Source: CAZOWM01 sp964583615 (lineage in GTDB: Bacteria; Spirochaetota; B62-G9; DRHN01). From it: a stretch of DNA of 64,000 bases. The position numbers and the translations under genes are program-made. Shown one piece after another: positions 54,985 to 63,945 of the stretch. The notes beneath the pieces were generated by a model. It made no database searches. It was not told the origin of the DNA and was given only the letters and a program-made list of their open reading frames with translations. Within the stretch, counting starts at the first letter, position 1. Each line of letters opens with the position of its first letter. The stretch covers positions 1 to 64,000 of the forward strand of contig CAZOWM010000005.1 of the NCBI GenBank assembly GCA_964583615.1. Direction: 5' to 3'.

Positions 54985-55341
54985 ATGAAAAACAAGATAC
55001 GAATGACAAGACGGGGGTTTCTCAAGTTCGCAGCTGCAGGTTCCGCATTTGTTCTTTCACGCTTGACTACACCCTTTTCAATTCAGAGCACTGAGAACGC
55101 GAATACCCCTGATAAAAATACACCGCACACACCCGTTCCTGACGTGGACATCATACTGCGGGCCGCAAGGGAAACGTTCAGCATTCTTCCAGGAAAACCC
55201 ACTCCAGTGTGGGCATACAGGGGAGAGCTCCTTTCTGGACCTGACGGCACGCTCGCCACTTTCGACGGATCATATCTCGGGTCGTTGAGAAAAGTGCCTG
55301 AGCGCCTTCTGTATAGAGAGAAAATCCTCAAAAGCATTTGA
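54985..55341 (+). pseudogene. N-terminal remnant of a Tat-exported multicopper oxidase
   Basis: 118 codons. Tat signal TRRGFLKFAAAG (residues 8-19) and a cupredoxin start (VDIILRAARETFSILPGKPTPVWAYRGE) like multicopper oxidases, which run over 400 residues. After DGSYLG the frame loses homology and stops; no copper-binding His is left. AAGGAAGGATAGGTTT precedes the ATG. The 3' end overlaps the promoter of the LacI gene, suggesting that a deletion removed the rest. Confidence 0.5.
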
Positions 55342-55365
55342 CAGATGCACGGATTATGCTACAAT
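55338..55365 (+). promoter_or_regulatory. Predicted promoter of the LacI-M24 operon
   Basis: TTGACA (55338-55343), 16 bp, TACAAT (55360-55365), located in the last codons of the oxidase remnant. Confidence 0.7.
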
Positions 55366-55406
55366 CTCAATGTAATCGATCCCGACAACGTTTACCATAA
55401 GGTCAT

Positions 55407-56423
55407 ATGTACAGAAAAAGCATAAGCCTCAAGGACATCGCCGCAAAAACAGGTTTTTCAATCAAGACAGTGTCACGAGCGCTCAACGACCACCCCGATG
55501 TGAATGAGACGACCAAGCAGAAAATAATCGATGTTGCGAAAAGATACTCCTATTATCCAAACCTTCTTGCGAAAAGCCTTCGAACGAGAACGACCTTTAC
55601 CATCGGGTATATCGTCCCGGATATCACAAACGAATTTTTCGGGAAAGTGGGAATCGTCATAGAAAGAGAGTTTCGTGTGCGGGGGTACAGTCTGCTGGTC
55701 AGCTTCACCGAAGAGTCAGAGGAAAATGAAATCAATTCGTTGAAGCTCCTCTTGTCAAAAAGAGTCGACGGAATCGTGCTCGCAACAGTAGGAAGAACGG
55801 GTGAATTCCTCAAAGAGGTGATTCATCATTTTCACGTCCCCGTGGTTGTGATCGACAACAAGGAGGAGGGAATCAGGACAAACCTGGTTATGCACGACAA
55901 TATGCATGGAGCATACGTGCTCACGCAGCACCTCATAGGGCACGGTCATAGACGAGTTGCCTGCATAACCGGCCCCCTTTCCGAGACATCGGGAAGAGAC
56001 CGCTTGCAGGGGTACAAGAATGCACTTTCAGAGCACGGAATTCACCTCAAGGAAGATCTCATCGAGGTTTCAAACTGGAGAATCGAAGGCGGCTACAATG
56101 CCACGCTGAATCTCTTGAAGCGGAACACACAGGAATTTTCCGCTCTGTTTGTGAGTAATTCCCTCATGGCGCTCGGCTCATACAAGGCACTGAAAAAGCT
56201 TGATTTGAAGATCCCTCAGGATGTTGCATGTGTGTCATTTGACAATTTTGATTTTTCTGAGGTGGTAGATCCTCCTCTGACCACACTTGAGAGCGTGGAG
56301 GAGGAAGTCGGACAGAAAGCCTCACAAATACTCCTTGAGAAGATAAAGAACAGGGACACAGAAAGTGTGAGTGAATATTTGGTACAGCCGAAATTGTGCA
56401 TCAGGAAGTCCTGCGGTTGTTGA
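55407..56423 (+). CDS. LacI-family transcriptional regulator
   Basis: 338 residues. N-terminal helix-turn-helix SLKDIAAKTGFSIKTVSRALND (about 6-27) with the hinge helix YPNLLAKSLRT, then a periplasmic-binding-like sensor (TIGYIVPDITNEFFGKV to DVACVSFDNFDFSEVVDPPLTT). First gene before the M24, transporter and UroD-creatininase genes, so it probably represses this locus and is relieved by its ligand. Operator-like palindromes exist at 57901-57918; binding is untested. Confidence 0.93.
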   Translation: MYRKSISLKDIAAKTGFSIKTVSRALNDHPDVNETTKQKIIDVAKRYSYYPNLLAKSLRTRTTFTIGYIVPDITNEFFGKVGIVIEREFRVRGYSLLVSFTEESEENEINSLKLLLSKRVDGIVLATVGRTGEFLKEVIHHFHVPVVVIDNKEEGIRTNLVMHDNMHGAYVLTQHLIGHGHRRVACITGPLSETSGRDRLQGYKNALSEHGIHLKEDLIEVSNWRIEGGYNATLNLLKRNTQEFSALFVSNSLMALGSYKALKKLDLKIPQDVACVSFDNFDFSEVVDPPLTTLESVEEEVGQKASQILLEKIKNRDTESVSEYLVQPKLCIRKSCGC

Positions 56424-56450
56424 TAAAGATATAAAAAGAGGAGTGAAGAA

Positions 56451-57614
56451 ATGATGAAATATCTACCAGACGCTGTTTTTCACGAGAGAATTAAAAATCT
56501 TCAAAAAACCCTTACTGAGCATGATTACGATGCATACCTCGTCCACTGCAATGAGGCTGACCAGGCGAATGTTCGCTACCTGAGTGATCACTGGCCCATT
56601 TTTGAAACGGCAGGTGTCATTGTACCGAAGGAAGGTGAGCCAATCCTGCTCATAGGTCCGGAGGCGGAGCCGTTTGCAGTCGATCGGAGCAGGATAAAGA
56701 AGATCAGAAAAATGATAGAATACAGAGAATCTGCTGAACCCGATTATCCGGACATACCTGTCTCTTCTTTCAGGGAGATATTCGATGAAGTGTCCGGTGG
56801 AAAGGGTATCAGAAAGCTCGCCCTCGGTGATTATGCCATATTACCCATGCCGGTGTTCAACGGCGTAAAGAAAGCGCTCGGAGAAAGTGGTGAGCTCATC
56901 AGGGCGGAATGGATCATTGCAGACATGCGGGCGGTAAAGTCTGAAGAAGAAATTGTCATGATACGGGAGGCTCACAGGATAAGTGAGCTCGCACTGGAGG
57001 ATACCCTCAAAACGATGAAACCGGGGATGACGGAGAAGCAGGTGCTCGGTATCGTGTATGAGTCGCTGTACAGGCACGGTGCCGAAGCAGAGGGGTTCCC
57101 CAACTATGTGTTTGGAGGAAGAAAAACGAGGAATGCAATCGCGCGTGCAACCTATGACACGTTGAAAGAGGGGGAGCTCATTCAACTCGGCATCGGGGCG
57201 CGGTACGGCGGATATTCACCTTCTGTGGGCAGGCCGGTGATTTTCGGGAAGATGCCCGGGGAAATGAAGAAACACGTGCAGTTTGGTCTCGATGTGCATA
57301 AAAAGACCTATGAATGGATAAAGGAAGGTGTGGTAGCCAAAGATGTGGCTGTGAAGTACTACGAGTATTTCAAAGACCACGGCTACGAAAAATATTTTCT
57401 GTACGGGCCGTGTCACGGAACGGGGATCATCGAGGTGGAGAAGCCCTGGATGGAAACCACCTCTGATTACCAGTTGAAAGAAAACATGACCTTTATGGCG
57501 GATACCTTCTTTACGGGTGATGCGTACGGTTTTCGGTGGGAGGATGGCTTGAGGGTTACAAAAAAAGGATGCGAGCCGTTTTCAGATGCGAGAAGCGAAA
57601 TAATTGAGCTTTAG
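56451..57614 (+). CDS. M24 (creatinase/aminopeptidase-P fold) protein lacking most metal ligands
   Basis: 387 residues, N-terminal creatinase-like domain (1-130) and pita-bread C-domain (about 145-387). In aminopeptidase P the ligands are Asp, Asp, His, Glu, Glu. Here the first two Asp positions read GIGAR and GYSPSVGR (Gly and Ser), the substrate His is replaced in NAIARAT, while GPCHGTG retains His and EDGLRVT retains a Glu. So it is a metal-free creatinase-like enzyme or a pseudo-peptidase. Starts at ATG 56451 after AAGAGGAGTG, 27 nt behind the LacI gene. The creatininase at 62250 suggests a related cyclic-amide pathway (inference). Confidence 0.85.
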   Translation: MMKYLPDAVFHERIKNLQKTLTEHDYDAYLVHCNEADQANVRYLSDHWPIFETAGVIVPKEGEPILLIGPEAEPFAVDRSRIKKIRKMIEYRESAEPDYPDIPVSSFREIFDEVSGGKGIRKLALGDYAILPMPVFNGVKKALGESGELIRAEWIIADMRAVKSEEEIVMIREAHRISELALEDTLKTMKPGMTEKQVLGIVYESLYRHGAEAEGFPNYVFGGRKTRNAIARATYDTLKEGELIQLGIGARYGGYSPSVGRPVIFGKMPGEMKKHVQFGLDVHKKTYEWIKEGVVAKDVAVKYYEYFKDHGYEKYFLYGPCHGTGIIEVEKPWMETTSDYQLKENMTFMADTFFTGDAYGFRWEDGLRVTKKGCEPFSDARSEIIEL

Positions 57615-57672
57615 TAAGAATTGCTCAAGATTATTTGGTAAAAAAATATGTGAGGAACCTTGAATTTTAGGA

Positions 57673-57828
57673 TGAATGTCGAATTTCATACATAGGTATG
57701 AAAAGAAACATTCACACATACATTGCACGGTAATTTTGAGAACTTCGGAGAGGAGACGTCGGTGGATTCATTGTTTTTCACCAAAATAAATGCTTTTCCC
57801 AAATATATTGAAAACCTCGAAGTTCGAC
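57673..57828 (+). repeat. Dispersed 156-bp repeat, copy 3
   Basis: Lies 58 nt after the M24 stop. Hairpin TTTCATAC/GTATGAAA (57684-57703) with loop ATAG; compared with copy 2 only the loop differs. Palindrome TCGAA-N-TTCGA at 57817-57827. Nested GTG-started ORF 57762-57857 with core INAFPKYIENLEVR. Ends 125 bp before the SBP start. Confidence 0.88.
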
Positions 57829-57900
57829 CTTTTAATCAGAGTGATTTAGGGTTCTGATGACATCTTTAAAAGATATAAGAGCTTGTTTAATACTAATCTG

Positions 57901-57918
57901 AATCCAATGTTTTGGATT
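57901..57918 (+). promoter_or_regulatory. Operator-like palindrome before the fifth transporter
   Basis: AATCCAA-TGTT-TTGGATT, 7-bp perfect arms, just upstream of TATATT in a very AT-rich leader, 34 bp before the SBP start. A candidate LacI site. Confidence 0.45.
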
Positions 57919-57952
57919 TATTATATTAAAAAAGTTTTAAAGGAGGTAGGTT

Positions 57953-59302
57953 ATGTATCTTAAAAGAAAAAGCATCATTGTTGTAGCGATTGGTGTACTA
58001 TTAATGTTTTTTGTTCCATTTTATCTTGGTTTTTGCACTGGAACAAAGGAAGAGGAGCAGATTGTACTGAGGACTGTTGTTTTCAAGGGATGGGCACGGG
58101 TTCCTGCTCTTGAAAAGCAGATACCTGAGTATGAGAAGCTTACGGGAATCAAAATTGAATTTGAGGAAGTGCCCTTTGCTCAGCTGCATGAAAAGATGAT
58201 CCTTGACTTTGCAAGCCAGGCAGGTAACTATGATTTCGTTGCCCCACTTACAGACTGGTCAACTGAGCTTGTACGTGGAGATTATCTTGTTCCCCTGGAA
58301 GACTATATCAAGAACGATCCTCCTGAAGACTGGCCTAATGCTTTTCCAGAAGCTCTGTTACAATTGCAGACAGTTAATGGAAAGCTCTATGGTTTACCAT
58401 GCCATGACGGACCGGTTATGCTTTACTATAGAAAAAACCTTTTAAATGATCCAGGCGAGAAGGAAGCTTTTAAATCAAAGTATGGCTATGAGCTTGCTCC
58501 TCCTGAAACATGGGATCAGTTCCGAGACATATGTTTGTTTTTTACACGACCTGATGAGGATCTGTGGGGAACTTGTCTTGCATCAAAACAGGGTGGACAG
58601 CAGTTGCCCTATGACTTCTATATGATGCTGTGGTCATTTGGTGGAGAGGTGTTCGACAGTTCATATCATCCAACATTTAATTCTCAGGCTGGTATTGATG
58701 GCTTACAGTACTATGCTGACCTCAGGAATAAGTGGGAGGTTACACCAAAAGCATCGACAACATATGATGAGACAGAGAATGGGCCTTTCTATTTGAATGG
58801 TCATGCTGCTATCATATGGCACTGGAGTCATATCGCTTCATGGGCTGAGCTTCCGGATCGTTCTAAAATCATTGGAAAAAATGGAATGTCATTATTTCCT
58901 GTTGCGAATAAAAGTTTAACACCTACGACATTAAGCGGCTACTGGTATTGGTCAATATCGAATGCAAGCAAACATAAAGATGAAGCTTATAAGCTTATCA
59001 AATGGCTGACCAACAAGAAAAATGACAAAATGGACGCTTTCAATGGAACAGTTGCGTGTAGATTCTCAACATACCATGATCCAGAAATACTAGCACAATT
59101 TCCTTTCTATACTAGTATAGAAGCCACTCTGGAAAGTGGTACAAAAAGTATTCCGCAGATACCAGAATATGCACAGGTCGACGATATCATCGGAGTTGCC
59201 TGCTCAAAGGCGATTGCAGGAGAGATGAGCGCAAAAGACGCGCTCGATAATGCGGCAGAAAAAGTCGAAGAGCTTATGAAGAAGGCTGGATACTACGACT
59301 AA
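57953..59302 (+). CDS. ABC transporter substrate-binding protein, AT-rich, probable lipoprotein
   Basis: 449 residues. Signal region with FYLGFC at about residue 24, a relaxed lipobox, followed by TGTKEEE. CUT1-type fold (YEKLTGIKIEFEEVPFAQLHEKM, LPCHDGPVMLYYRKNLL, LNGHAAIIWHWSHIASWAEL). The gene is clearly AT-richer than its neighbours as far as about 59130 and then returns to local usage for the last 50 codons. This is the mark of a recombined or newly acquired gene. AAAGGAGGTAGGTT precedes the ATG. Confidence 0.9.
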   Translation: MYLKRKSIIVVAIGVLLMFFVPFYLGFCTGTKEEEQIVLRTVVFKGWARVPALEKQIPEYEKLTGIKIEFEEVPFAQLHEKMILDFASQAGNYDFVAPLTDWSTELVRGDYLVPLEDYIKNDPPEDWPNAFPEALLQLQTVNGKLYGLPCHDGPVMLYYRKNLLNDPGEKEAFKSKYGYELAPPETWDQFRDICLFFTRPDEDLWGTCLASKQGGQQLPYDFYMMLWSFGGEVFDSSYHPTFNSQAGIDGLQYYADLRNKWEVTPKASTTYDETENGPFYLNGHAAIIWHWSHIASWAELPDRSKIIGKNGMSLFPVANKSLTPTTLSGYWYWSISNASKHKDEAYKLIKWLTNKKNDKMDAFNGTVACRFSTYHDPEILAQFPFYTSIEATLESGTKSIPQIPEYAQVDDIIGVACSKAIAGEMSAKDALDNAAEKVEELMKKAGYYD

Positions 59303-59315
59303 GGATCTTTCACGG

Positions 59316-59364
59316 GAGCGGCTCCAAATGGTCTTGCGATAATCTTTCCATCAGTGGGCCGCTC
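59316..59364 (+). promoter_or_regulatory. Weak inverted repeat after the SBP gene
   Basis: GAGCGGC (59316-59322) and GCCGCTC (59358-59364), 7 bp, loop 35 bases, between SBP and permease. Much weaker than the other four post-SBP structures and could be chance. Confidence 0.3.
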
Positions 59365-59380
59365 TCTGTTTGGAGAGTGC

Positions 59381-60256
59381 ATGCCAATTATCTCACAAAA
59401 TATAAAAAACCGGGCGATACCGTGGCTCATGGTCATTCCGGCTGTTGCATTCTTGCTTGCAATATGCATCTACCCACTTCTTCACTCTCTCTACCTGACG
59501 TTCAATGAGTGGAGCCTCACCTCAAACCAACCACCAGAGTGGGTATGGCTGAGAAATTTCTGGGAACTACTCAGAGATGACCGTTTCTGGAGTTCCCTGA
59601 AAACAACTGTCATATTTACAGGAGGTGTGGTGTCCGCGGAGATGTGCATCGGACTGATTCTCGCGCTTTCCGCGAGCAGAAACACCAAATTTCGCCAGGT
59701 CTGCCGTTCGATCATCCTGATTCCAATGATGATCACACCGGTCGTTTTGGGCCTTATCTGGAAGTATATGTTCAATCCAGAGAACGGAATAATCAACTAT
59801 CTTCTCGGATTTATCGGAATCGAGGGACCGATATGGCTCGGAGAGCCCAACCCTGCGCTTCCGGCGGTGATGATCGTTGACATCTGGCAGTGGACGCCTT
59901 TTGTCTTTCTTCTTCTGCTTTCGGGCATCGGTAGCCTGCCGCAGGAGGTATTCGAGGCAGCACGTGTGGACGGCGCGAACGCGCGCCAGACTTTTCGCTA
60001 TGTCACACTGCCGCTGCTCACTCCGTTTATGCTCGTTGCGCTACTCATCCGGTTCATCGATTCATTCAAAATATTCGATACGATCTTTGTGATGACAAGA
60101 GGAGGTCCGGCGAATGCAACGGAAACACTCAGTATCTATACGTACAAGGTGGGCCTCAACTTTTTCAACATGGGGTATGCTGCAACACTGTCGTATGTAA
60201 TTCTCATAATCATCACCCTTGCAAGTCAGCAATTTTTAAAAATGGAGAGGAAGTGA
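59381..60256 (+). CDS. CUT1 ABC transporter permease (MalF-like)
   Basis: 291 residues, six helices, EAA loop QEVFEAARVDGANARQTFRYV, FVMTRGGPANATETLSI. ATG 59381 follows TTTGGAGAGTGC; the GTG nine codons upstream lacks a site. Overlaps the next gene as TGATG. Base composition is normal, unlike its SBP. Confidence 0.92.
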   Translation: MPIISQNIKNRAIPWLMVIPAVAFLLAICIYPLLHSLYLTFNEWSLTSNQPPEWVWLRNFWELLRDDRFWSSLKTTVIFTGGVVSAEMCIGLILALSASRNTKFRQVCRSIILIPMMITPVVLGLIWKYMFNPENGIINYLLGFIGIEGPIWLGEPNPALPAVMIVDIWQWTPFVFLLLLSGIGSLPQEVFEAARVDGANARQTFRYVTLPLLTPFMLVALLIRFIDSFKIFDTIFVMTRGGPANATETLSIYTYKVGLNFFNMGYAATLSYVILIIITLASQQFLKMERK

Positions 60257-61080
60257 TGAGAAGGAACAGGATTCGACGCGGTCAGCTGTGGGTGGATGTG
60301 CTGCTGATCGCAGTGGTAATCGTGGTACTCTTTCCGCTCGTGTGGATTGTTCTTACATCATTTAAAGGCAGATTCGAAATCGCTGCATATCCTCCGAAGA
60401 TATTCTTCAAACCGACTTTTGAAAACTACCGAACCATTTTTCTCAAAGACAACTTCCATCATTTTTTCAAGGATTCATTTATCATTGCCGTGTGCTCTAC
60501 AGGACTTGCACTTTTTCTTGGATCAATGGCCGCATACAGCATGACAAGATATCGCGTGGGAGGAGATTTTCTGCCCTTCTGGGTTCTCTCTATACGGATG
60601 TTTCCTCCCATCGCCATTATACTTCCCATATACATCATTATGCGAAAGCTCCATCTTCTCGACACATACTACGCGATCATCATCATGCACACGCTTGTGA
60701 ATCTTCCGTTTGTGGTCTGGCTTATGAACGGTTTTTTCAGAGAAGTCCCCATTGAAATAGATGAGGCTGCAATGATCGACGGGTGTTCAATCTTTTCCGC
60801 CTATATGAGGGTCGTTGTTCCCATTGTAATGCCTGGACTCCTGGCAACAACGGTTTTTTGCCTCATTACATCATGGAACGAGTTTCTCTTTGCACTTGTG
60901 CTTTCAGGCAGAAAAGTGACAACACTTCCCGTGTCTGCTGCCTTCTACGTTACTGACAGAGACATATTATGGGGACCGATGGCAGCTGTTGGCGTGAGCG
61001 CATCGATTCCGATTATCATTTTTACGATACTCATTCAAAAACACCTCGTAAGAGGGCTCACCTATGGCGCTGTCAAATAA
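60256..61080 (+). CDS. CUT1 ABC transporter permease (MalG-like)
   Basis: 274 residues, six helices, EAA loop EVPIEIDEAAMIDGCSIFSA, C-terminal LIQKHLVRGLTYGAVK. Start overlaps the previous stop (TGATG), and its own end overlaps the next gene by 17 nt. Energised by a shared ATPase not in this window. Confidence 0.92.
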   Translation: MRRNRIRRGQLWVDVLLIAVVIVVLFPLVWIVLTSFKGRFEIAAYPPKIFFKPTFENYRTIFLKDNFHHFFKDSFIIAVCSTGLALFLGSMAAYSMTRYRVGGDFLPFWVLSIRMFPPIAIILPIYIIMRKLHLLDTYYAIIIMHTLVNLPFVVWLMNGFFREVPIEIDEAAMIDGCSIFSAYMRVVVPIVMPGLLATTVFCLITSWNEFLFALVLSGRKVTTLPVSAAFYVTDRDILWGPMAAVGVSASIPIIIFTILIQKHLVRGLTYGAVK

Positions 61081-62263
61081 AGAGAACTTTCTCAGATTGT
61101 TCCGCAGACAAAAAACGGACCGCATTCTCTGGGTCTCAGACCTTACCTACTGGCGCGACGCGCAGATCATACAGGGAAAGCTTCCGCCCGAATACATGGG
61201 ACTTGACGGTTTTTTAAAACTTCACATAGACCTCGGCGTGATGCCCTACTACATATATGCAATCGACAATGAACCTACCGAAGGAGCGGCAAGCGGTGAA
61301 ATTTCAGTTCACCAGATCGGCGGCACTGGAAAGCCCTTCAACGGTGTGTTCGGTCTGAGCTATGAAGGAGTCGAAATCGACGTCTGTCGGAACGGTGACA
61401 TTTCAGAGACCAGGTTTGCTGTGGGGGAAAAGATACTTGTTCAGAAAAAAGTGTGGCTTCCTCGGTCATTCTGCTACGGATTTACGGAATACCCGGTGAA
61501 AACAGTGGAAGACTTGAAAACACTGCGTGCGATCGTCGAACGCTACAAATTCTATTCCACACTCAGCGATTTTGTATACATATCGGAGTGTTGGGGAGAG
61601 AACGGTGTTCCGATCGCACCCCTACCGCGGTCCCCAATGAGCGCGCTCATTGTTGACTGGATGGGACTGGAAAATTTCACCTTTGCGAGCTTTGATTTCC
61701 CCAAGGAGATTAAAAAGACCATAGACTGTATAGATCGTGCAAACGATGCGGGATTCGAGCTGATCGTGAAATCCACAGCTGAAGTGTTCCATTTTTGTGA
61801 CAATTTATCTGCATCCAACTGCGCGTCATTTTTCCCGCAGTATGCACGGGACTATTACGTACGGCGATTTCGCGAGCTTCACGAGAATGGGAAAAAAGCA
61901 GCAGTGCACATCGACGGAACAATTCGTGGTCTGCTAGGCCAGGTCGCACATACAGGGGCTGATGCTGCTGAAGCACTGACCCCGAAACCTGTTGGGGACA
62001 TCGGGCTCGATGAACTGAGAAAGGAAGCGGGAAACGACGAAATTGTCCTCTGGGGTGGGTTTCCGGGAGGGATGTTCACCACGCAATTTGATTACAAAGA
62101 TCTTGCAAGACAAGTGCACTCCTTTCTTCAGTGCTACAATACTGAAGGGCCTTTCATTGCGGGCTCTGCGGACCAGATTCCTCCTGATGCAGATATGAAC
62201 TATGTGAAATATGTGTCGGAACTTCTCGATACGATGGAGGTGAAACAACATGAAACTACATGA
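61064..62263 (+). CDS. UroD family protein, fourth in window
   Basis: 399 residues. LRLFRRQKTDRILWVSDLTYW near the start (family consensus is mALxgexxDRvPv), VHIDGT near 285 in place of the metal HxC, and EIVLWGGFPGG near 325. Without the Cys, zinc and methyl transfer are doubtful. Overlaps the permease by 17 nt and the creatininase by 14 nt, so all are one operon. Confidence 0.8.
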   Translation: MALSNKENFLRLFRRQKTDRILWVSDLTYWRDAQIIQGKLPPEYMGLDGFLKLHIDLGVMPYYIYAIDNEPTEGAASGEISVHQIGGTGKPFNGVFGLSYEGVEIDVCRNGDISETRFAVGEKILVQKKVWLPRSFCYGFTEYPVKTVEDLKTLRAIVERYKFYSTLSDFVYISECWGENGVPIAPLPRSPMSALIVDWMGLENFTFASFDFPKEIKKTIDCIDRANDAGFELIVKSTAEVFHFCDNLSASNCASFFPQYARDYYVRRFRELHENGKKAAVHIDGTIRGLLGQVAHTGADAAEALTPKPVGDIGLDELRKEAGNDEIVLWGGFPGGMFTTQFDYKDLARQVHSFLQCYNTEGPFIAGSADQIPPDADMNYVKYVSELLDTMEVKQHETT

Positions 62264-62984
62264 AATGCGACCTGATCAGTGTAATAGGGCAAAACAACAG
62301 AACCTGCCCCTGTTCGTTCCGGCAGGCACAATTGAGTATCACGGCGAGCATCTGCCTCTCGGTGTTGACACCGTGGCTGTTATACAGGCCCTTGATGAGC
62401 TCGAGAAAGAAGTCGATTGTGTAGTTGCCCCTCCGATCTGGTACGGCCCCTCGAGTTATGCGGTGGCCGGACCGGAAAAAGGCACGATTGACATTGACAC
62501 GGACAGATTTGAAAAATATGTTTCCGAGATATTGAATGGACTTCTTGAAAATGGATTTCGGAGGATATACATCGTTATACATCATCAGTTCGAGATGGGA
62601 CAGCTCATGCCTGAGGCGCTTGCCTTCAAGAAGGCGGCAGCATCGCTCGTATTCCAATTTCTCGAAAGAGAGCGCGGGAGAGGATGGTGGGGCTCGCAGG
62701 AAATGAAAACCTATTATGAAAACCTCGGAGGAGAAAAAAACCCGTTCAATTGGATTCAGGTGATACCTCTCATGAGTCCTGCTATCCAGCAAAAAATGGG
62801 ATACGATCACGCTGGCATGCTCGAGACATCGCTGATGATGGCTTCAGCGCCCGACACCGTTGACATGAAAAAGCTCAAAAACGACGGGCTCTGGTTCACG
62901 GACAATGCCAAAGAAGCGTCTGCCGAACACGGGGAAAATACAATTACGATGATAGTCCGGTATCTGAAGGATGTTGTCAGCTGA
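62250..62984 (+). CDS. Creatininase-family amidohydrolase
   Basis: 244 residues. Metal ligands PAGTIEYHGEHLP (Glu and His, about 26-35) and GVDT (Asp, about 41) are in place; GYDHAGMLETS near 200 supplies His and Glu. Such enzymes open cyclic or linear amides (creatinine, dihydropyrimidine-like). GATGGAGGTGAAACAAC precedes the ATG. Last gene of the LacI operon. Substrate unknown; creatinine is only a name for the fold. Confidence 0.87.
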   Translation: MKLHEMRPDQCNRAKQQNLPLFVPAGTIEYHGEHLPLGVDTVAVIQALDELEKEVDCVVAPPIWYGPSSYAVAGPEKGTIDIDTDRFEKYVSEILNGLLENGFRRIYIVIHHQFEMGQLMPEALAFKKAAASLVFQFLERERGRGWWGSQEMKTYYENLGGEKNPFNWIQVIPLMSPAIQQKMGYDHAGMLETSLMMASAPDTVDMKKLKNDGLWFTDNAKEASAEHGENTITMIVRYLKDVVS

Positions 62985-63030
62985 CACTGGGGTCCACCCT
63001 TTACAGTTCAGCTCCTACGACTAGATATAC

Positions 63031-63058
63031 TTGACAAATTCGATTCTTGTGCAATAAT
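63031..63058 (+). promoter_or_regulatory. Predicted promoter of the outer-membrane protein gene
   Basis: TTGACA (63031-63036), 16 bp, AATAAT (63053-63058), 46 nt after the creatininase stop. Confidence 0.55.
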
Positions 63059-63152
63059 ACACTATTATATGCTTTTGTTGCTGTTATATGCACACCGCAC
63101 ATGAAATTTTTACCGAAAAGAATCGATTCTTTTTCCTCATATTTTATTTTCA

Positions 63153-63945
63153 ATGCAGATCAAGTGTATAGTTTTTTATCTCACTTTGGTCTGTGTTTTT
63201 TCGTACCGGTATATTGCCGGTGCACAGAGTATCACATTCAACCTCTCCCCGCACTTCTTTGCTGACAACACGGAAATGGTTTCTCCATATATCAAAACCG
63301 AAACAATTATGGGGAGCAGCCTGAAAACCTATTTCTCTTTCCGTCAGTCCGAACGCCTTACCCTCAATCGACAACGAAAACAGGCACAATATGCTCGATG
63401 CGCTGTTCAGGGAGACGCTCGAATACAAACGACAGATCGATTGCGGTTTTCAACTGGGGGCAAGGAACAGATACGCAGACCTGGATCTGTGGATAAACTG
63501 GAATCTTCTCAATACCCCTGAGTACATGGAGTATCTCGACGGCGGTATAAATCTTTTCGTTTATCTTTCAAATTTCATTCTCAACCTCCAGAGGTACTGG
63601 ACCCACCATGGGGGACAGCTCTATCAGGTCGGGGACACGAAAAATAATTACAGCCTGGCACTGGAAATCGAACACTTTTACAAGCTCGAGTCCGGGGCTT
63701 TGCAAAAAATCGGGGGCAGGCTCTCCTATCTCGCATTTCATCTCTACTCCACCGGTACGGTCATGGAGAGAGGGATTGACATCAATCCGGTTGATTTCGG
63801 TATTGTTGTGGGATTCTGTGTGGAAGTGCAGAAACTCTTTTTCGAGCTCTCGCACAGCGTTGGCCTCGTGGCAGTGAGCGGGGATTTAAAGTACGACACA
63901 CATTTTATTGCGGTTGGGGTAAAAATGAGTTTTTCATCGCATTGA
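63153..63945 (+). pseudogene. Probable outer-membrane beta-barrel protein with a +1 frameshift
   Basis: Frame 1 (from ATG 63153) has a signal peptide (about 1-24, AGAQS) and the first 60-70 residues; near 63345-63370 the coding frame shifts by +1 and continues to 63945 as alternating amphipathic strands (GARNRYADLDLWINWNLL, GVKMSFSSH at the end with a C-terminal aromatic-like pattern). Both frames together make about 260 residues. A single-base indel or sequencing error is likely. Porin- or OmpA-like; no family recognised. Confidence 0.55.
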
